From Methylomicrobium sp051061015 (lineage in GTDB: Bacteria > Pseudomonadota > Gammaproteobacteria > Methylococcales > Methylomonadaceae): a DNA stretch of 64,000 bases. This document shows positions 24,878 to 33,495 of this stretch, one piece after another (position 1 is the stretch's first letter; every line of letters starts with the position of its first letter). A program made the position numbers and the translations under genes. The notes under the pieces were generated by a model, which did not search any database, was not told the DNA's origin, and saw only the letters and a list, made by a program, of their open reading frames with translations. The stretch is from NCBI GenBank assembly GCA_051061015.1, contig JBPFEG010000026.1:1-64000 (forward strand), in the 5' to 3' direction.

Positions 24878-26410
24878 GTGAACAAAACCAAGCAACTATT
24901 CGCAGGCATGATCTTGACGGCTATCGGGCAAGAGTCAGCGCGGGCGGATTATACGCTCAACTTAACCGAAGGGGTTACCAAGATCAGTCATGACGTTCAT
25001 GACCTGCATATGCTGATCCTATGGATTTGCGTATTCATCGGTCTTGGCGTATTCGGCACGATGTTCTATTCGATCTATCATCATCGAAAGGACAAAGGGC
25101 ATCAGGCGGCACAGTTTCATGAAAACACCACGATCGAAATCATCTGGACGATTATTCCGACCGTGATTCTGATCAGCATGGCGATCCCTGCGACCAAGAC
25201 GATGCTCGAGCTCGACGACGTGCAGGAGTCCGATATGTCGATCAAGGTGACCGGCTGGCAATGGAAGTGGGAATACGAATATCTGGACAACGGCCTCAAG
25301 TTTTTCAGCAGCCTGGATGAGGAAAGCAATAAGGCGCGTCAGCTCGGCTCCGATATCGATCCCCGTACCGTGCCGAATTATTTGTTGAACGTCGATAAGC
25401 CGTTGGTAATCCCGACCAAAAAGAAGATCCGTTTCCTGTTTACTGCGGCCGACGTGATTCACTCCTGGTGGGTGCCGGATTTGGGCTGGAAAAAAGACGC
25501 GAATCCGGGTTTTGTCAATGAAGCCTGGACTCAGGTCGATCAGGCGGGCACATATCGCGGCCAATGTACCGAATTGTGCGGCAAGGATCACGGCTTCATG
25601 CCGATCGTGGTGATCGCGATGGATCAGCCCGACTACGACGCATGGGTCAAGAAAGCCAAGGAAGAAGCCGCTAAAGGGCCTGACTTGAGCGATATGACCC
25701 ACGACCAACTGGTTTCAGCGGGTCAAGGCGTGTACGAGAAAAACTGCGCGACCTGTCACTTGCCAAACGGTGAAGGTGTTCCCGGCGCATTCCCTGCTCT
25801 GAAAGGCAGCCCGGTCGTGACAGGCGACATCAACAAACAGGCTGAAATCGTACTGAACGGTAAAGGCGCAATGCCCGCATTCGGCAAAATGTTGAAAGCC
25901 GACGAATTGGCAGAGGTTATTACTTATACCCGGAATGCATTAGGCAATTCGGTCGGCGATGAAATCCAGCCGAAAGCGATTCAGGCGCTGTTGCCGGAAG
26001 GTGCGGCCGCCGTTTCCGAATCGGACGAAGATGAAGACGAAAATGAGGAAGCCGCTGCTCCCGCAAAAGCTACGACCGAAGAGGCAAAGGCCGATAAAAA
26101 CGCACCTTTATCGAAAGAGTCTTTGATTGCGAAAGGCAAGACTGTGTATGAAAGCCATTGCGTCTCCTGCCATCAGGCCGGCGGACAGGGTTTGCCGCCC
26201 ACTTTCCCTGCATTGACGGGCAGCGATGTGGTTACAGGCCCGATCAATGAGCAGGTCAAATTGATGAAGACAGGCAAGGGCATGATGCCGGCTTTTGGCA
26301 GTTCGTTGAGTCCTGAGGAATTTGCCGCTGTCGTTACCTATACCCGTAATGCACTGGGTAACTCGGTAAACGATATGATCACGCCTGCGGAAATCGAGGC
26401 GCTGCAATAA
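24878..26410 (+). CDS. coxB: Cytochrome c oxidase subunit II with two fused cytochrome c domains
   Basis: 510 residues from GTG. A signal/leader and two membrane helices (about 45-65 and 88-105) precede a cupredoxin domain. The CuA ligands are His195 and C230-x3-C234-x3-H238-x2-M241. Two cytochrome c domains follow: CATCH (290-294) with Met332, and CVSCH (428-432) with Met470. They are separated by an acidic Asp/Glu-Ala linker (about 380-410) and their sequences are close to each other, so they arose by duplication. This is a caa3-type subunit that accepts electrons from a periplasmic donor. First gene of the oxidase operon. Confidence 0.95.
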   Translation: MNKTKQLFAGMILTAIGQESARADYTLNLTEGVTKISHDVHDLHMLILWICVFIGLGVFGTMFYSIYHHRKDKGHQAAQFHENTTIEIIWTIIPTVILISMAIPATKTMLELDDVQESDMSIKVTGWQWKWEYEYLDNGLKFFSSLDEESNKARQLGSDIDPRTVPNYLLNVDKPLVIPTKKKIRFLFTAADVIHSWWVPDLGWKKDANPGFVNEAWTQVDQAGTYRGQCTELCGKDHGFMPIVVIAMDQPDYDAWVKKAKEEAAKGPDLSDMTHDQLVSAGQGVYEKNCATCHLPNGEGVPGAFPALKGSPVVTGDINKQAEIVLNGKGAMPAFGKMLKADELAEVITYTRNALGNSVGDEIQPKAIQALLPEGAAAVSESDEDEDENEEAAAPAKATTEEAKADKNAPLSKESLIAKGKTVYESHCVSCHQAGGQGLPPTFPALTGSDVVTGPINEQVKLMKTGKGMMPAFGSSLSPEEFAAVVTYTRNALGNSVNDMITPAEIEALQ

Positions 26411-26472
26411 GCAGATGAACGGCAATAGGACCCATGGCTAATTTTTTTTACACTTTTTGAGGTATAACAATT

Positions 26473-28095
26473 ATGTCCGCTGTCATAGCACCCCATGATC
26501 ATTCCCACGATGATCATCACGATGACCACGGCCCGATGAAGGGATGGCTTCGCTGGATCATTACGACCAACCATAAGGATATCGGTACGCTGTATCTTGT
26601 TTTTGCGCTCGCGATGTTTTTTGTCGGCGGCGCGATGGCAATGGTGATTCGCGCCGAACTGTTCGAACCGGGTATGCAGTTCGTTAATCCGCAGTTCTTC
26701 AATTCGATGACCACGATGCATGCCCTGGTCATGGTGTTCGGTGCAGTGATGCCGGCTTTCGTGGGGCTGGCGAACTGGATGATTCCGATGATGATCGGCG
26801 CTCCGGATATGGCGCTGCCTCGGATGAACAACATGAGCTTCTGGATGTTGGTCGCCGGTGTGTTATTACTCGCCAGCACGCTGTTAATGGAAGGGGGTGC
26901 CCCTGCGGCCGGCTGGACTTTGTATCCACCGCTAGTGTTGCAAACCGGCGCCGCTTTGCCGTTTGCGATTTTCTCGGTGCATTTGCTCGGTATCTCGTCG
27001 ATCATGGGCGCGATCAACATTATCGCGACGATCTTCAATATGCGTGCCCCGGCGATGACGCTGATGAAAATGCCGTTGTTCGTCTGGACCTGGCTGATCA
27101 CTGCGTTTTTGTTGATCGCAATCATGCCGGTATTTGCCGGCGCGGTAACGATGCTGTTGACCGACCGTTTCTTCGATACCAGCTTTTTCGATGCGGCGGG
27201 CGGCGGTGATCCGGTCTTGTACCAGCACATTTTCTGGTTCTTCGGCCACCCGGAAGTTTACGTGATGATTCTGCCGACCTTCGGTGTCGCTTCGACGATC
27301 ATTCCGGTTTTTGCCCGTAAACCGCTGTTCGGTTACAGCTCAATGGTTTACGCGACCGCGTCGATCGCGTTTCTGTCATTCATCGTCTGGGCTCACCATA
27401 TGTTCCTGGTCGGGATGCCGATGGCAGGCGAACTGTACTTCATGTATGCGACGATGCTGATTGCGATTCCGACCGGCGTAAAAGTATTCAACTGGACCGC
27501 GACGATGTGGAAAGGTTCGATGACGTTTGAGACGCCGATGCTGTTCTCGATTGCATTCGTGGTGCTGTTCACGATGGGCGGTTTTACCGGTCTTATGATG
27601 GCAGTTGCACCTGCCGATTTCCAATATCACGACACCTATTTCATCGTAGCGCATTTTCATTACACCCTGGTGCCGGCTTCGGTATTTATTCTGATGGCGG
27701 CCGGTTATTTCTGGTTGCCGAAATGGACCGGGCACATGTATAACGAAAAAATCGGCAAGCTGCATTTCTGGCTGTCGGCGATTTCGGTCAACATTCTGTT
27801 TTTCCCGCAGCATTTCCTGGGATTAGCCGGCATGCCGCGCCGTATTCCCGATTATGCGGTACAGTTCGCCGACTGGAACATGGTTTCAAGTATCGGCGGC
27901 TTCATTTTCGGAGTCAGCCAATTGCTGTTCCTGTATATCGTGATCGATACGATCCGCGGCGGCACCGGTGAAAAAGTCACCGACGAAGTTTGGGAAGATG
28001 CGCATAAACATAGCCTCGAATGGACCCTGCCCTCCCCGCCCCCTTATCATACTTTCACGACACCGCCGGAAACTGTTCCAAGTGAGCATTCCTGA
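26473..28095 (+). CDS. coxA: Cytochrome c oxidase subunit I (heme-copper, A type)
   Basis: 540 residues with twelve membrane helices. TTMHALVMVFGAVMP carries the low-spin heme His. WFFGHPEVYVMILPTFG carries the CuB His cross-linked to Tyr, with the E-V/Y signature of A-family proton channels. WAHHMFLVGM has the two other CuB His, and YFIVAHFHYTLV has the heme a/a3 His pair. It reduces O2 to water and pumps protons. It lies between coxB and the assembly genes. Confidence 0.97.
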   Translation: MSAVIAPHDHSHDDHHDDHGPMKGWLRWIITTNHKDIGTLYLVFALAMFFVGGAMAMVIRAELFEPGMQFVNPQFFNSMTTMHALVMVFGAVMPAFVGLANWMIPMMIGAPDMALPRMNNMSFWMLVAGVLLLASTLLMEGGAPAAGWTLYPPLVLQTGAALPFAIFSVHLLGISSIMGAINIIATIFNMRAPAMTLMKMPLFVWTWLITAFLLIAIMPVFAGAVTMLLTDRFFDTSFFDAAGGGDPVLYQHIFWFFGHPEVYVMILPTFGVASTIIPVFARKPLFGYSSMVYATASIAFLSFIVWAHHMFLVGMPMAGELYFMYATMLIAIPTGVKVFNWTATMWKGSMTFETPMLFSIAFVVLFTMGGFTGLMMAVAPADFQYHDTYFIVAHFHYTLVPASVFILMAAGYFWLPKWTGHMYNEKIGKLHFWLSAISVNILFFPQHFLGLAGMPRRIPDYAVQFADWNMVSSIGGFIFGVSQLLFLYIVIDTIRGGTGEKVTDEVWEDAHKHSLEWTLPSPPPYHTFTTPPETVPSEHS

Positions 28096-28159
28096 GGCAC
28101 CGGTAATTTGTAGTTGAACCTGGGATACGCTGTCTTTGGCAGCGTATCGGTTTATTGAG

Positions 28160-28258
28160 ATGAATATCAAACAGAAAAATATTTTGACGGCATTGATATT
28201 GGTAGCAATTGCTGTCGTGATTTATGTCTTTGCTGTACTGAAAGCCATCTCCCAATGA
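28160..28258 (+). CDS. Small single-helix oxidase-associated protein (32 residues)
   Basis: ATG at 28160, stop overlapping the start of ctaG (ATGA). One membrane helix, ILTALILVAIAVVIYVFAVLKA, with basic residues in front. The position between coxA and ctaG and the size fit the 'cytochrome oxidase small assembly protein' found there in many proteobacteria. The tight overlap with ctaG supports translation. Exact function unproven. Confidence 0.65.
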   Translation: MNIKQKNILTALILVAIAVVIYVFAVLKAISQ

Positions 28259-28800
28259 CTGATGAGTTGCAGCGAAAAAACGCCAGACTGGTGCGCACTT
28301 TGTTGCTGGTGACAGTACTTATGTTCGGCTTCGGCTTCGCGCTGGTGCCACTGTACGATGTGTTGTGCAAGGTAACCGGCCTTAACGGCAAAGTCGAGAA
28401 TACGGCTGCGAAGGAAACCGGCTATCAGGTCGACCAGAGCCGAGAGTTGACCGTCGAATTCGTGACTGCACTGAATGAGTCGGCGCCGATGGAGTTTCGT
28501 GCAGAAACGCCGAAATTAAAAATTCATCCGGGACAGTTTTATACGGTGAATTTTTATGCGCAAAACAAGACCGACAAGCCGATGGTTGCGCAGGCGATAC
28601 CGAGTGTTACGCCAGGCCTTGCCGCCGAATATTTCAAGAAGACCGAGTGCTTCTGTTTTACCGAACAGAAATTTAAGCCGAGGGAAGGCAAGACGATGCC
28701 GGTACGTTTCGTCGTCGATCCAAAAATCTCGCCGGAGCACAAAACGATTACGCTGGCTTATACATTTTTTGACAATACTGAAAAAGCACAGAAACAATAA
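28255..28800 (+). CDS. ctaG: Cytochrome c oxidase copper-B assembly protein CtaG/Cox11
   Basis: 181 residues. One N-terminal membrane helix is followed by VPLYDVLCKVTGLNGK and a periplasmic immunoglobulin-like domain. The copper-binding motif TECFCFTEQ carries the two cysteines. This is the Cox11 family, which inserts CuB into subunit I. Overlaps the small upstream gene and lies 11 bases before coxC. Confidence 0.95.
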   Translation: MTDELQRKNARLVRTLLLVTVLMFGFGFALVPLYDVLCKVTGLNGKVENTAAKETGYQVDQSRELTVEFVTALNESAPMEFRAETPKLKIHPGQFYTVNFYAQNKTDKPMVAQAIPSVTPGLAAEYFKKTECFCFTEQKFKPREGKTMPVRFVVDPKISPEHKTITLAYTFFDNTEKAQKQ

Positions 28801-28811
28801 AGGGGAACATT

Positions 28812-29684
28812 ATGTCCACACACAATGCTTATTATATTCCGCATAAAGCGACCTGGCCGATAATAGGCACGGGGGGGCTGGTTATCATGCTGGCGGGGTT
28901 TGCGAATTTTCTGAACGGTTCCTCGATAGGTCCGGGTATGATGGTTTTGGGCCTTCTGGTTTTTATTTTCATGCTGGCCGGCTGGTTTACCCTGCAATCG
29001 CTGGAAAGCGAATACGGCATGTACAATACCCAGGTCGGTATTTCCTACCGGATGGGCATGATGTGGTTCATTTTTTCCGAAGTGATGTTTTTCTCGGTAT
29101 TCTTCGGCACGCTCTGGTATACCCGGAATTTGTCGGTGCCGTGGCTGGCCGAAGGGGTTACGGGGGAGATGTTGCACCAGGGCTTTGAGGCGGTGTGGCC
29201 GACCAATGGTCCTGAGCATCTGCTCGGCGGCAAGCCGACTCCGGACGGCGAGTTCGAACCGATGGGCGCTTGGGGGCTGGCTTTCTTGAATACCTTGATC
29301 CTATTGAGCAGCGGCGTGACCGTCACCTGGGCGCATCATGGCTTGCTGGCGCAAAAACGCGACCAGTTGATTCAAGGCCTGATTGCCACCGTCGTACTGG
29401 GCTTTGCGTTCGTCGGCTTTCAGGCTTACGAATACCATGAAGCCTATACCGAAATGGGTCTGACGCTCGGCACCGGCATTTACGGCTCGACCTTCTTCAT
29501 GCTGACCGGTTTCCACGGCTTTCATGTCTGCGTCGGTGCGATCATATTGAGCACCGTCTTGTTCCGCAGCTGGAGAGGCCATTTCAAGCCGGAAAACCAT
29601 TTTGCGTTCGAGGCTGCCGCCTGGTATTGGCACTTTGTTGACGTGGTCTGGCTGGGCCTGTTCGTGTTCGTTTATCTGTTGTAA
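28812..29684 (+). CDS. coxC: Cytochrome c oxidase subunit III
   Basis: 290 residues with about seven membrane helices. MWFIFSEVMFFSVFF carries the conserved Glu of subunit III. GSTFFMLTGFHGFHVCVGAIIL and EAAAWYWHFVDVVWLGLFVFVYL are typical family endings. It stabilises subunit I and its proton uptake. A strong terminator follows, so it ends the first oxidase transcript. Confidence 0.97.
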   Translation: MSTHNAYYIPHKATWPIIGTGGLVIMLAGFANFLNGSSIGPGMMVLGLLVFIFMLAGWFTLQSLESEYGMYNTQVGISYRMGMMWFIFSEVMFFSVFFGTLWYTRNLSVPWLAEGVTGEMLHQGFEAVWPTNGPEHLLGGKPTPDGEFEPMGAWGLAFLNTLILLSSGVTVTWAHHGLLAQKRDQLIQGLIATVVLGFAFVGFQAYEYHEAYTEMGLTLGTGIYGSTFFMLTGFHGFHVCVGAIILSTVLFRSWRGHFKPENHFAFEAAAWYWHFVDVVWLGLFVFVYLL

Positions 29685-29704
29685 TTTGGGCTTTTAATCG
29701 ATCG

Positions 29705-29737
29705 AAAGCGTTGCCGTTTAGGCAACGCTTTTTTTTT
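29705..29737 (+). terminator. Strong rho-independent terminator after coxC
   Basis: AAGCGTTGCC and GGCAACGCTT pair around a 5-base loop, followed by a run of eight or more T. Confidence 0.9.
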
Positions 29738-29759
29738 GTCAATTCGTGGCCGGCGTGTT

Positions 29760-30020
29760 TTACGGCGCCGGAGCCGCAGGAGCGGTCGGTTTCGATGCAT
29801 GCATTCTGACGCCGATGCCGTGCGGGGTGTACAGGCCGGTCGCGATCATCACGTAAACAAATGCGAACAATACAAGCGACAGCGTAATCCGAAAAGTCAG
29901 CGCTCTGACCGTTTTTTTCGAGTCTTCGTCGCTTTTGTGTTTGACGACGTGTAAAAGCGCCGAACCGAGACTTATAATGATCAGAATGAAAGCGATGATG
30001 ACGATGGTTTTGATTATCAT
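29760..30020 (-). CDS. DUF2909-type twin-helix membrane protein
   Basis: 86 residues with two membrane helices (TIVIIAFILIIISLGSALLHVV and ITLSLVLFAFVYVMIATGLYTP). The cytoplasmic hinge DEDSKKTVRALTFRI and the ending GIG also fit DUF2909, often found inside cytochrome oxidase clusters. It reads against the cox genes, with the coxC terminator between. A role in oxidase biogenesis is likely only by location. The C-terminal Ala-Pro tail is unusual. Confidence 0.8.
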   Translation of the reverse strand: MIIKTIVIIAFILIIISLGSALLHVVKHKSDEDSKKTVRALTFRITLSLVLFAFVYVMIATGLYTPHGIGVRMHASKPTAPAAPAP

Positions 30021-30154
30021 GGGTAGAGTTGCGCAGGGAGCTGAATGCTGAAATGTATGAAAAATGAAAATTATCCCTTTGTCAGCAGAATTGCAAATTT
30101 ATTGTTCCTCTGCCATACAGAGAGAAAACACTGTAAAGTGGCAAACTCAAATCG

Positions 30155-30856
30155 ATGAAATTTGAAAAAATCCCTACACTGGTCGTGTTATGCATTCTGC
30201 CGGTATTGATTGTCCTGGGTTTTTGGCAACTGGACCGGGCTGAACAAAAACGCGCTTTCCTCGAGCGGCAGAAGCAGGGTATGGACGCACCTGCGATTCA
30301 GTTGACCGCCACGACACCGGAAGACAACGACGGTTTGCGCTATAAGCGGGCGGTCGCGTTCGGGCATTATGACAGCGCTCATCAAATTTTGATCGATAAT
30401 CAGGTTGCCGAAGGCAGGTCCGGCTATTTTGTGCTGACGCCGTTCATACTGAATGAAGGCCATAAGGCCGTTCTGGTGAATCGGGGCTGGATTCAGGCCA
30501 ATCAGGACCGGAAGATATTGCCGGATATTGCCCTGCAAGAAAATCAGACGCAGGTGGGCGGGCGGATCAATCATTTTCCGAGTGTCGGCATCAAGCTTGC
30601 CGGCGCCGATCAGCCGACCGCAGGCTGGCCGGCCGTCGTCCAGGTCGCGGACAGTGCAATTTTGTCCGCAAGACTCGATTATCCTGTGTTTCCCTTTATG
30701 TTAGAACTCGACAGACAGGCTCCGGAGGGTTATCGCCGCGAGTGGCGCGAAACCAAGGTGATGCCGCCGGAACAACATGTCGCTTACGCAATGCAATGGT
30801 TTGGTCTCGCAGTTGCGCTGGCCCTGCTGTTCGTCTGGTTCAGCCGTTTGAAATAA
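30155..30856 (+). CDS. SURF1-family cytochrome oxidase assembly protein
   Basis: 233 residues with the two terminal membrane helices of SURF1 (about 8-26 and 211-229). LGFWQLDRAEQKRAFL at the N-terminus is diagnostic. The periplasmic part has VLVNRGWI and the pre-helix block HVAYAMQWFGLAVAL. It helps in heme a insertion into subunit I. Followed after 4 bases by the Sco-like gene. Confidence 0.93.
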   Translation: MKFEKIPTLVVLCILPVLIVLGFWQLDRAEQKRAFLERQKQGMDAPAIQLTATTPEDNDGLRYKRAVAFGHYDSAHQILIDNQVAEGRSGYFVLTPFILNEGHKAVLVNRGWIQANQDRKILPDIALQENQTQVGGRINHFPSVGIKLAGADQPTAGWPAVVQVADSAILSARLDYPVFPFMLELDRQAPEGYRREWRETKVMPPEQHVAYAMQWFGLAVALALLFVWFSRLK

Positions 30857-30860
30857 AAAA

Positions 30861-31457
30861 ATGAATGCTCAACAGAAAAAAAATCGTCTGATCATCCTGG
30901 CCTTGTTCGCAATGGCCCTGCTGCCGTTCCTGCTGGCATTGCTTTTCAAGGCAAAACCAGAGTTATTGCAAGGCCAGACCAATTACGGCCGGCTGATCGT
31001 GCCGCCGGTGATGACCGAAGCTGCCGAAGTGGCCGGGTTTGATACGTTCAGCCGCGAGAATATTCACGAACTGAGCGCGCACTGGCTGATTGTGAACGTG
31101 ATTCCGCATCAGGACTGCAACGCGGTATGTCTGGATGCGCTGCATAAGACCAGGCAGATACAACTAATGTTGAACAAGGATCTGCCGAGAACTCGGCGCG
31201 TCGCCCTGTTGCTCGACAATCCCGATCCTAACCTTGCCGAGGCCTGGTGGAGGGACGAGAAAGCATTGTTGCGTATCAAGCCGAGCCCTTCTTTAATTAA
31301 CAAACTCAACGGAATCAAACCCGGCGGCTTCCCCGACGGCACGCTGTTATTGATGGACCCATTGCGTAATCTGATGATGCAATACGAACCCGGATTCGAC
31401 CCTTATAAAGTCAAAAGCGATTTGACGCATCTCTTAAAAATCTCGCAGATTGGTTAG
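30861..31457 (+). CDS. Sco-like membrane-anchored thioredoxin-fold protein
   Basis: 198 residues. One membrane helix (about 9-29) precedes a thioredoxin-like domain with CNAVC (Cys86, Cys90), the CxxxC spacing of Sco copper chaperones. The late His ligand of true Sco proteins is not evident; the corresponding strand reads GTLLLMDPLRN. It may reduce or metallate CuA, or only work as a thiol reductase. It sits between surf1 and ctaA, where such a gene is common in gammaproteobacteria. Confidence 0.72.
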   Translation: MNAQQKKNRLIILALFAMALLPFLLALLFKAKPELLQGQTNYGRLIVPPVMTEAAEVAGFDTFSRENIHELSAHWLIVNVIPHQDCNAVCLDALHKTRQIQLMLNKDLPRTRRVALLLDNPDPNLAEAWWRDEKALLRIKPSPSLINKLNGIKPGGFPDGTLLLMDPLRNLMMQYEPGFDPYKVKSDLTHLLKISQIG

Positions 31458-31465
31458 GAATTACC

Positions 31466-33487
31466 ATGTATAGAAAAATTGCTCTTTTCGGCGTCTTCCT
31501 GGCGCTGATCGTGATCGTTTTCGGCGCTTATGTGCGTTTGTCGGATGCCGGCCTCGGCTGTCCGGATTGGCCCGGTTGCTACGGCAAGGCCGTGATTGCC
31601 GATACGCCGGATTTTAAAGCCGAAGCGGATCAGGCTTTTCCTGAACATCCTTTGGACTATGTGAAGGCCTGGAAGCAAATGACACACCGGTATTTAGCCG
31701 CAGTTCTCGGCCTGGTGGTTCTGCTGCTCTCGATTTTATCCCCTTGGGTCAAAACGCGCCGCCTGACCGCCGTGAGCGGTAGCTTCATATTACTGGTCCT
31801 GGTAGGCCTTCAAGCCGTGCTGGGCATGTGGGCCGTCAAATTACAGGCAATGCCGCTGGTCGTAACCGCGCACCTGTTGCTCGGGATGCTTACATTCTGG
31901 CTGCTGTTCGGCCTGTATTTGCGTGCGAAACCGGATCTGCTGCGTCTTTCGGTCCCCCAGGGACCGGTATGGCTCGCACGCTTTGCGATGGTGGTCGTAT
32001 TGCTGCAAACCCTGCTCGGCGGCTGGACCAGTACCAATCTGGCGGCGTTGGCGTGCGGCGTTGACTTTCCGTTATGTAACGGGCAATGGCTGCCCGATGC
32101 GGCCGATTTCAACAGCGCAATGAATCTGCTGAACGGTCTGACGATAAGTAATGCCGCCATCCTGCCGCCGGATGCGCAAGTCGCGGCGCACTGGCTGCAC
32201 CGGGTTTTCGCGCTGGTCAGTTTCGTAGTACTGAGTCTCGTGCTGTTGCTGGCGACCTCGGCTAGAAATCCGAAGCCGGTCAGACGCGCCGGATTGAAGT
32301 TGTGCATTTTGCTGATCGCCCAGATCGGTTTCGGCATCGCGATCGTCAAATTGACCGCGCCGCTGTGGGCTGCGTTATTGCACAATGCATTTGCGGCGCT
32401 GATGATGATGCCGCTGATTTCGATCAGTTTCTACGGCCGTTACGGCTTGAAAGAAGCTGAAATTCCGGCCGAACGCCTGCGTCCGCTGCCGGAAGTGAAG
32501 GAAATTCCCAAGGTTCCGGTAACGGTCGAAAAACCCGTTGAAGAAGTTTATGTCGAACCTGCGCCTGAATCGCTTTACCTGCGCCTGAAATCGCAGTTGA
32601 AACGGACCCGGTCCGGGCTCGGCGACGCGCTCGCCAGCCTGACGCTCGGCCAAAAAGCCGTCAGCGACGATCTGCTCGAGGACATCGAAGCGACTTTATT
32701 AATGGCCGACATTGGCATCGATGCGACGACGAAGATTATCAACCATCTGACCCAAAGCCTCGAGCGCCATCAGTTGCGCGATCCGGAGATGTTGACTGCC
32801 GCGGTGAAACAGGAACTGTTGAAGATACTGGAACCTTGCAGCGAACCGCTGCAGATTCCGAAGCAGGATAATCCATTCGTGATTCTGGTGGTCGGCGTGA
32901 ACGGGGTTGGTAAAACCACGACGATCGGCAAGCTGGCCAAACGCCTGCAGGCGCAAGGACACAGCGTGATGCTGGCGGCAGGGGATACGTTCCGGGCGGC
33001 GGCGGTAGAGCAGCTCCAAACCTGGGGCGAACGCAACAACATTCATGTGGTTGCCCAGCATACCGGCGCCGATTCTGCTTCGGTGATCTATGACGGCGTG
33101 CAGTCGGCCAAGGCGAAAGGCATCGATGTGCTGATCGCCGATACCGCCGGCCGCCTGCATACCAAATCCCATTTGATGGACGAGTTGAAGAAAGTCAAAC
33201 GGATTATGGGCAAGCTCGATGAAACCGCGCCGCACGAAGTGCTCTTGGTGATCGATGCCGGCACCGGCCAGAATGCGTTGTCGCAAGCGAAGCAGTTCAA
33301 CGATGCGGTTGCGCTGACCGGCCTGGTGCTGACCAAGCTCGACGGCACCGCGAAGGGCGGGATGATCTTTGCGCTGGCCAAACAAATCGGTATACCGATC
33401 CGCTTTATCGGCGTCGGTGAAGGAATAGACGATTTGCAGGATTTTCATGCCGACGCTTTTGTCGAGGCGCTGTTCGCCAGGGATTGA
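31466..33487 (+). CDS. Heme A synthase fused to signal recognition particle receptor FtsY
   Basis: 673 residues in one open frame. Residues 1-325 are a complete CtaA/COX15: eight helices, Cys32/Cys38 and Cys197/Cys204 pairs, and heme-binding His at 74, 136, 242 or 245, and 306. Residues 326-368 are a Pro/Glu-rich linker like the remnant FtsY A domain. Residues 369-460 are the N domain. Residues 470-673 are the G domain with GVNGVGKTTT (477-486), DTFRAAA (507-513), DTAGR (559-563) and TKLDG (623-627). No convincing internal start with a ribosome binding site was found in the linker. The protein should hydroxylate and oxidise heme O to heme A and dock SRP-ribosome complexes. Neither normal neighbour is split elsewhere in the window, and ftsE follows immediately. 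Confidence 0.88.
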   Translation: MYRKIALFGVFLALIVIVFGAYVRLSDAGLGCPDWPGCYGKAVIADTPDFKAEADQAFPEHPLDYVKAWKQMTHRYLAAVLGLVVLLLSILSPWVKTRRLTAVSGSFILLVLVGLQAVLGMWAVKLQAMPLVVTAHLLLGMLTFWLLFGLYLRAKPDLLRLSVPQGPVWLARFAMVVVLLQTLLGGWTSTNLAALACGVDFPLCNGQWLPDAADFNSAMNLLNGLTISNAAILPPDAQVAAHWLHRVFALVSFVVLSLVLLLATSARNPKPVRRAGLKLCILLIAQIGFGIAIVKLTAPLWAALLHNAFAALMMMPLISISFYGRYGLKEAEIPAERLRPLPEVKEIPKVPVTVEKPVEEVYVEPAPESLYLRLKSQLKRTRSGLGDALASLTLGQKAVSDDLLEDIEATLLMADIGIDATTKIINHLTQSLERHQLRDPEMLTAAVKQELLKILEPCSEPLQIPKQDNPFVILVVGVNGVGKTTTIGKLAKRLQAQGHSVMLAAGDTFRAAAVEQLQTWGERNNIHVVAQHTGADSASVIYDGVQSAKAKGIDVLIADTAGRLHTKSHLMDELKKVKRIMGKLDETAPHEVLLVIDAGTGQNALSQAKQFNDAVALTGLVLTKLDGTAKGGMIFALAKQIGIPIRFIGVGEGIDDLQDFHADAFVEALFARD

Positions 33488-33495
33488 AGGCTGTC

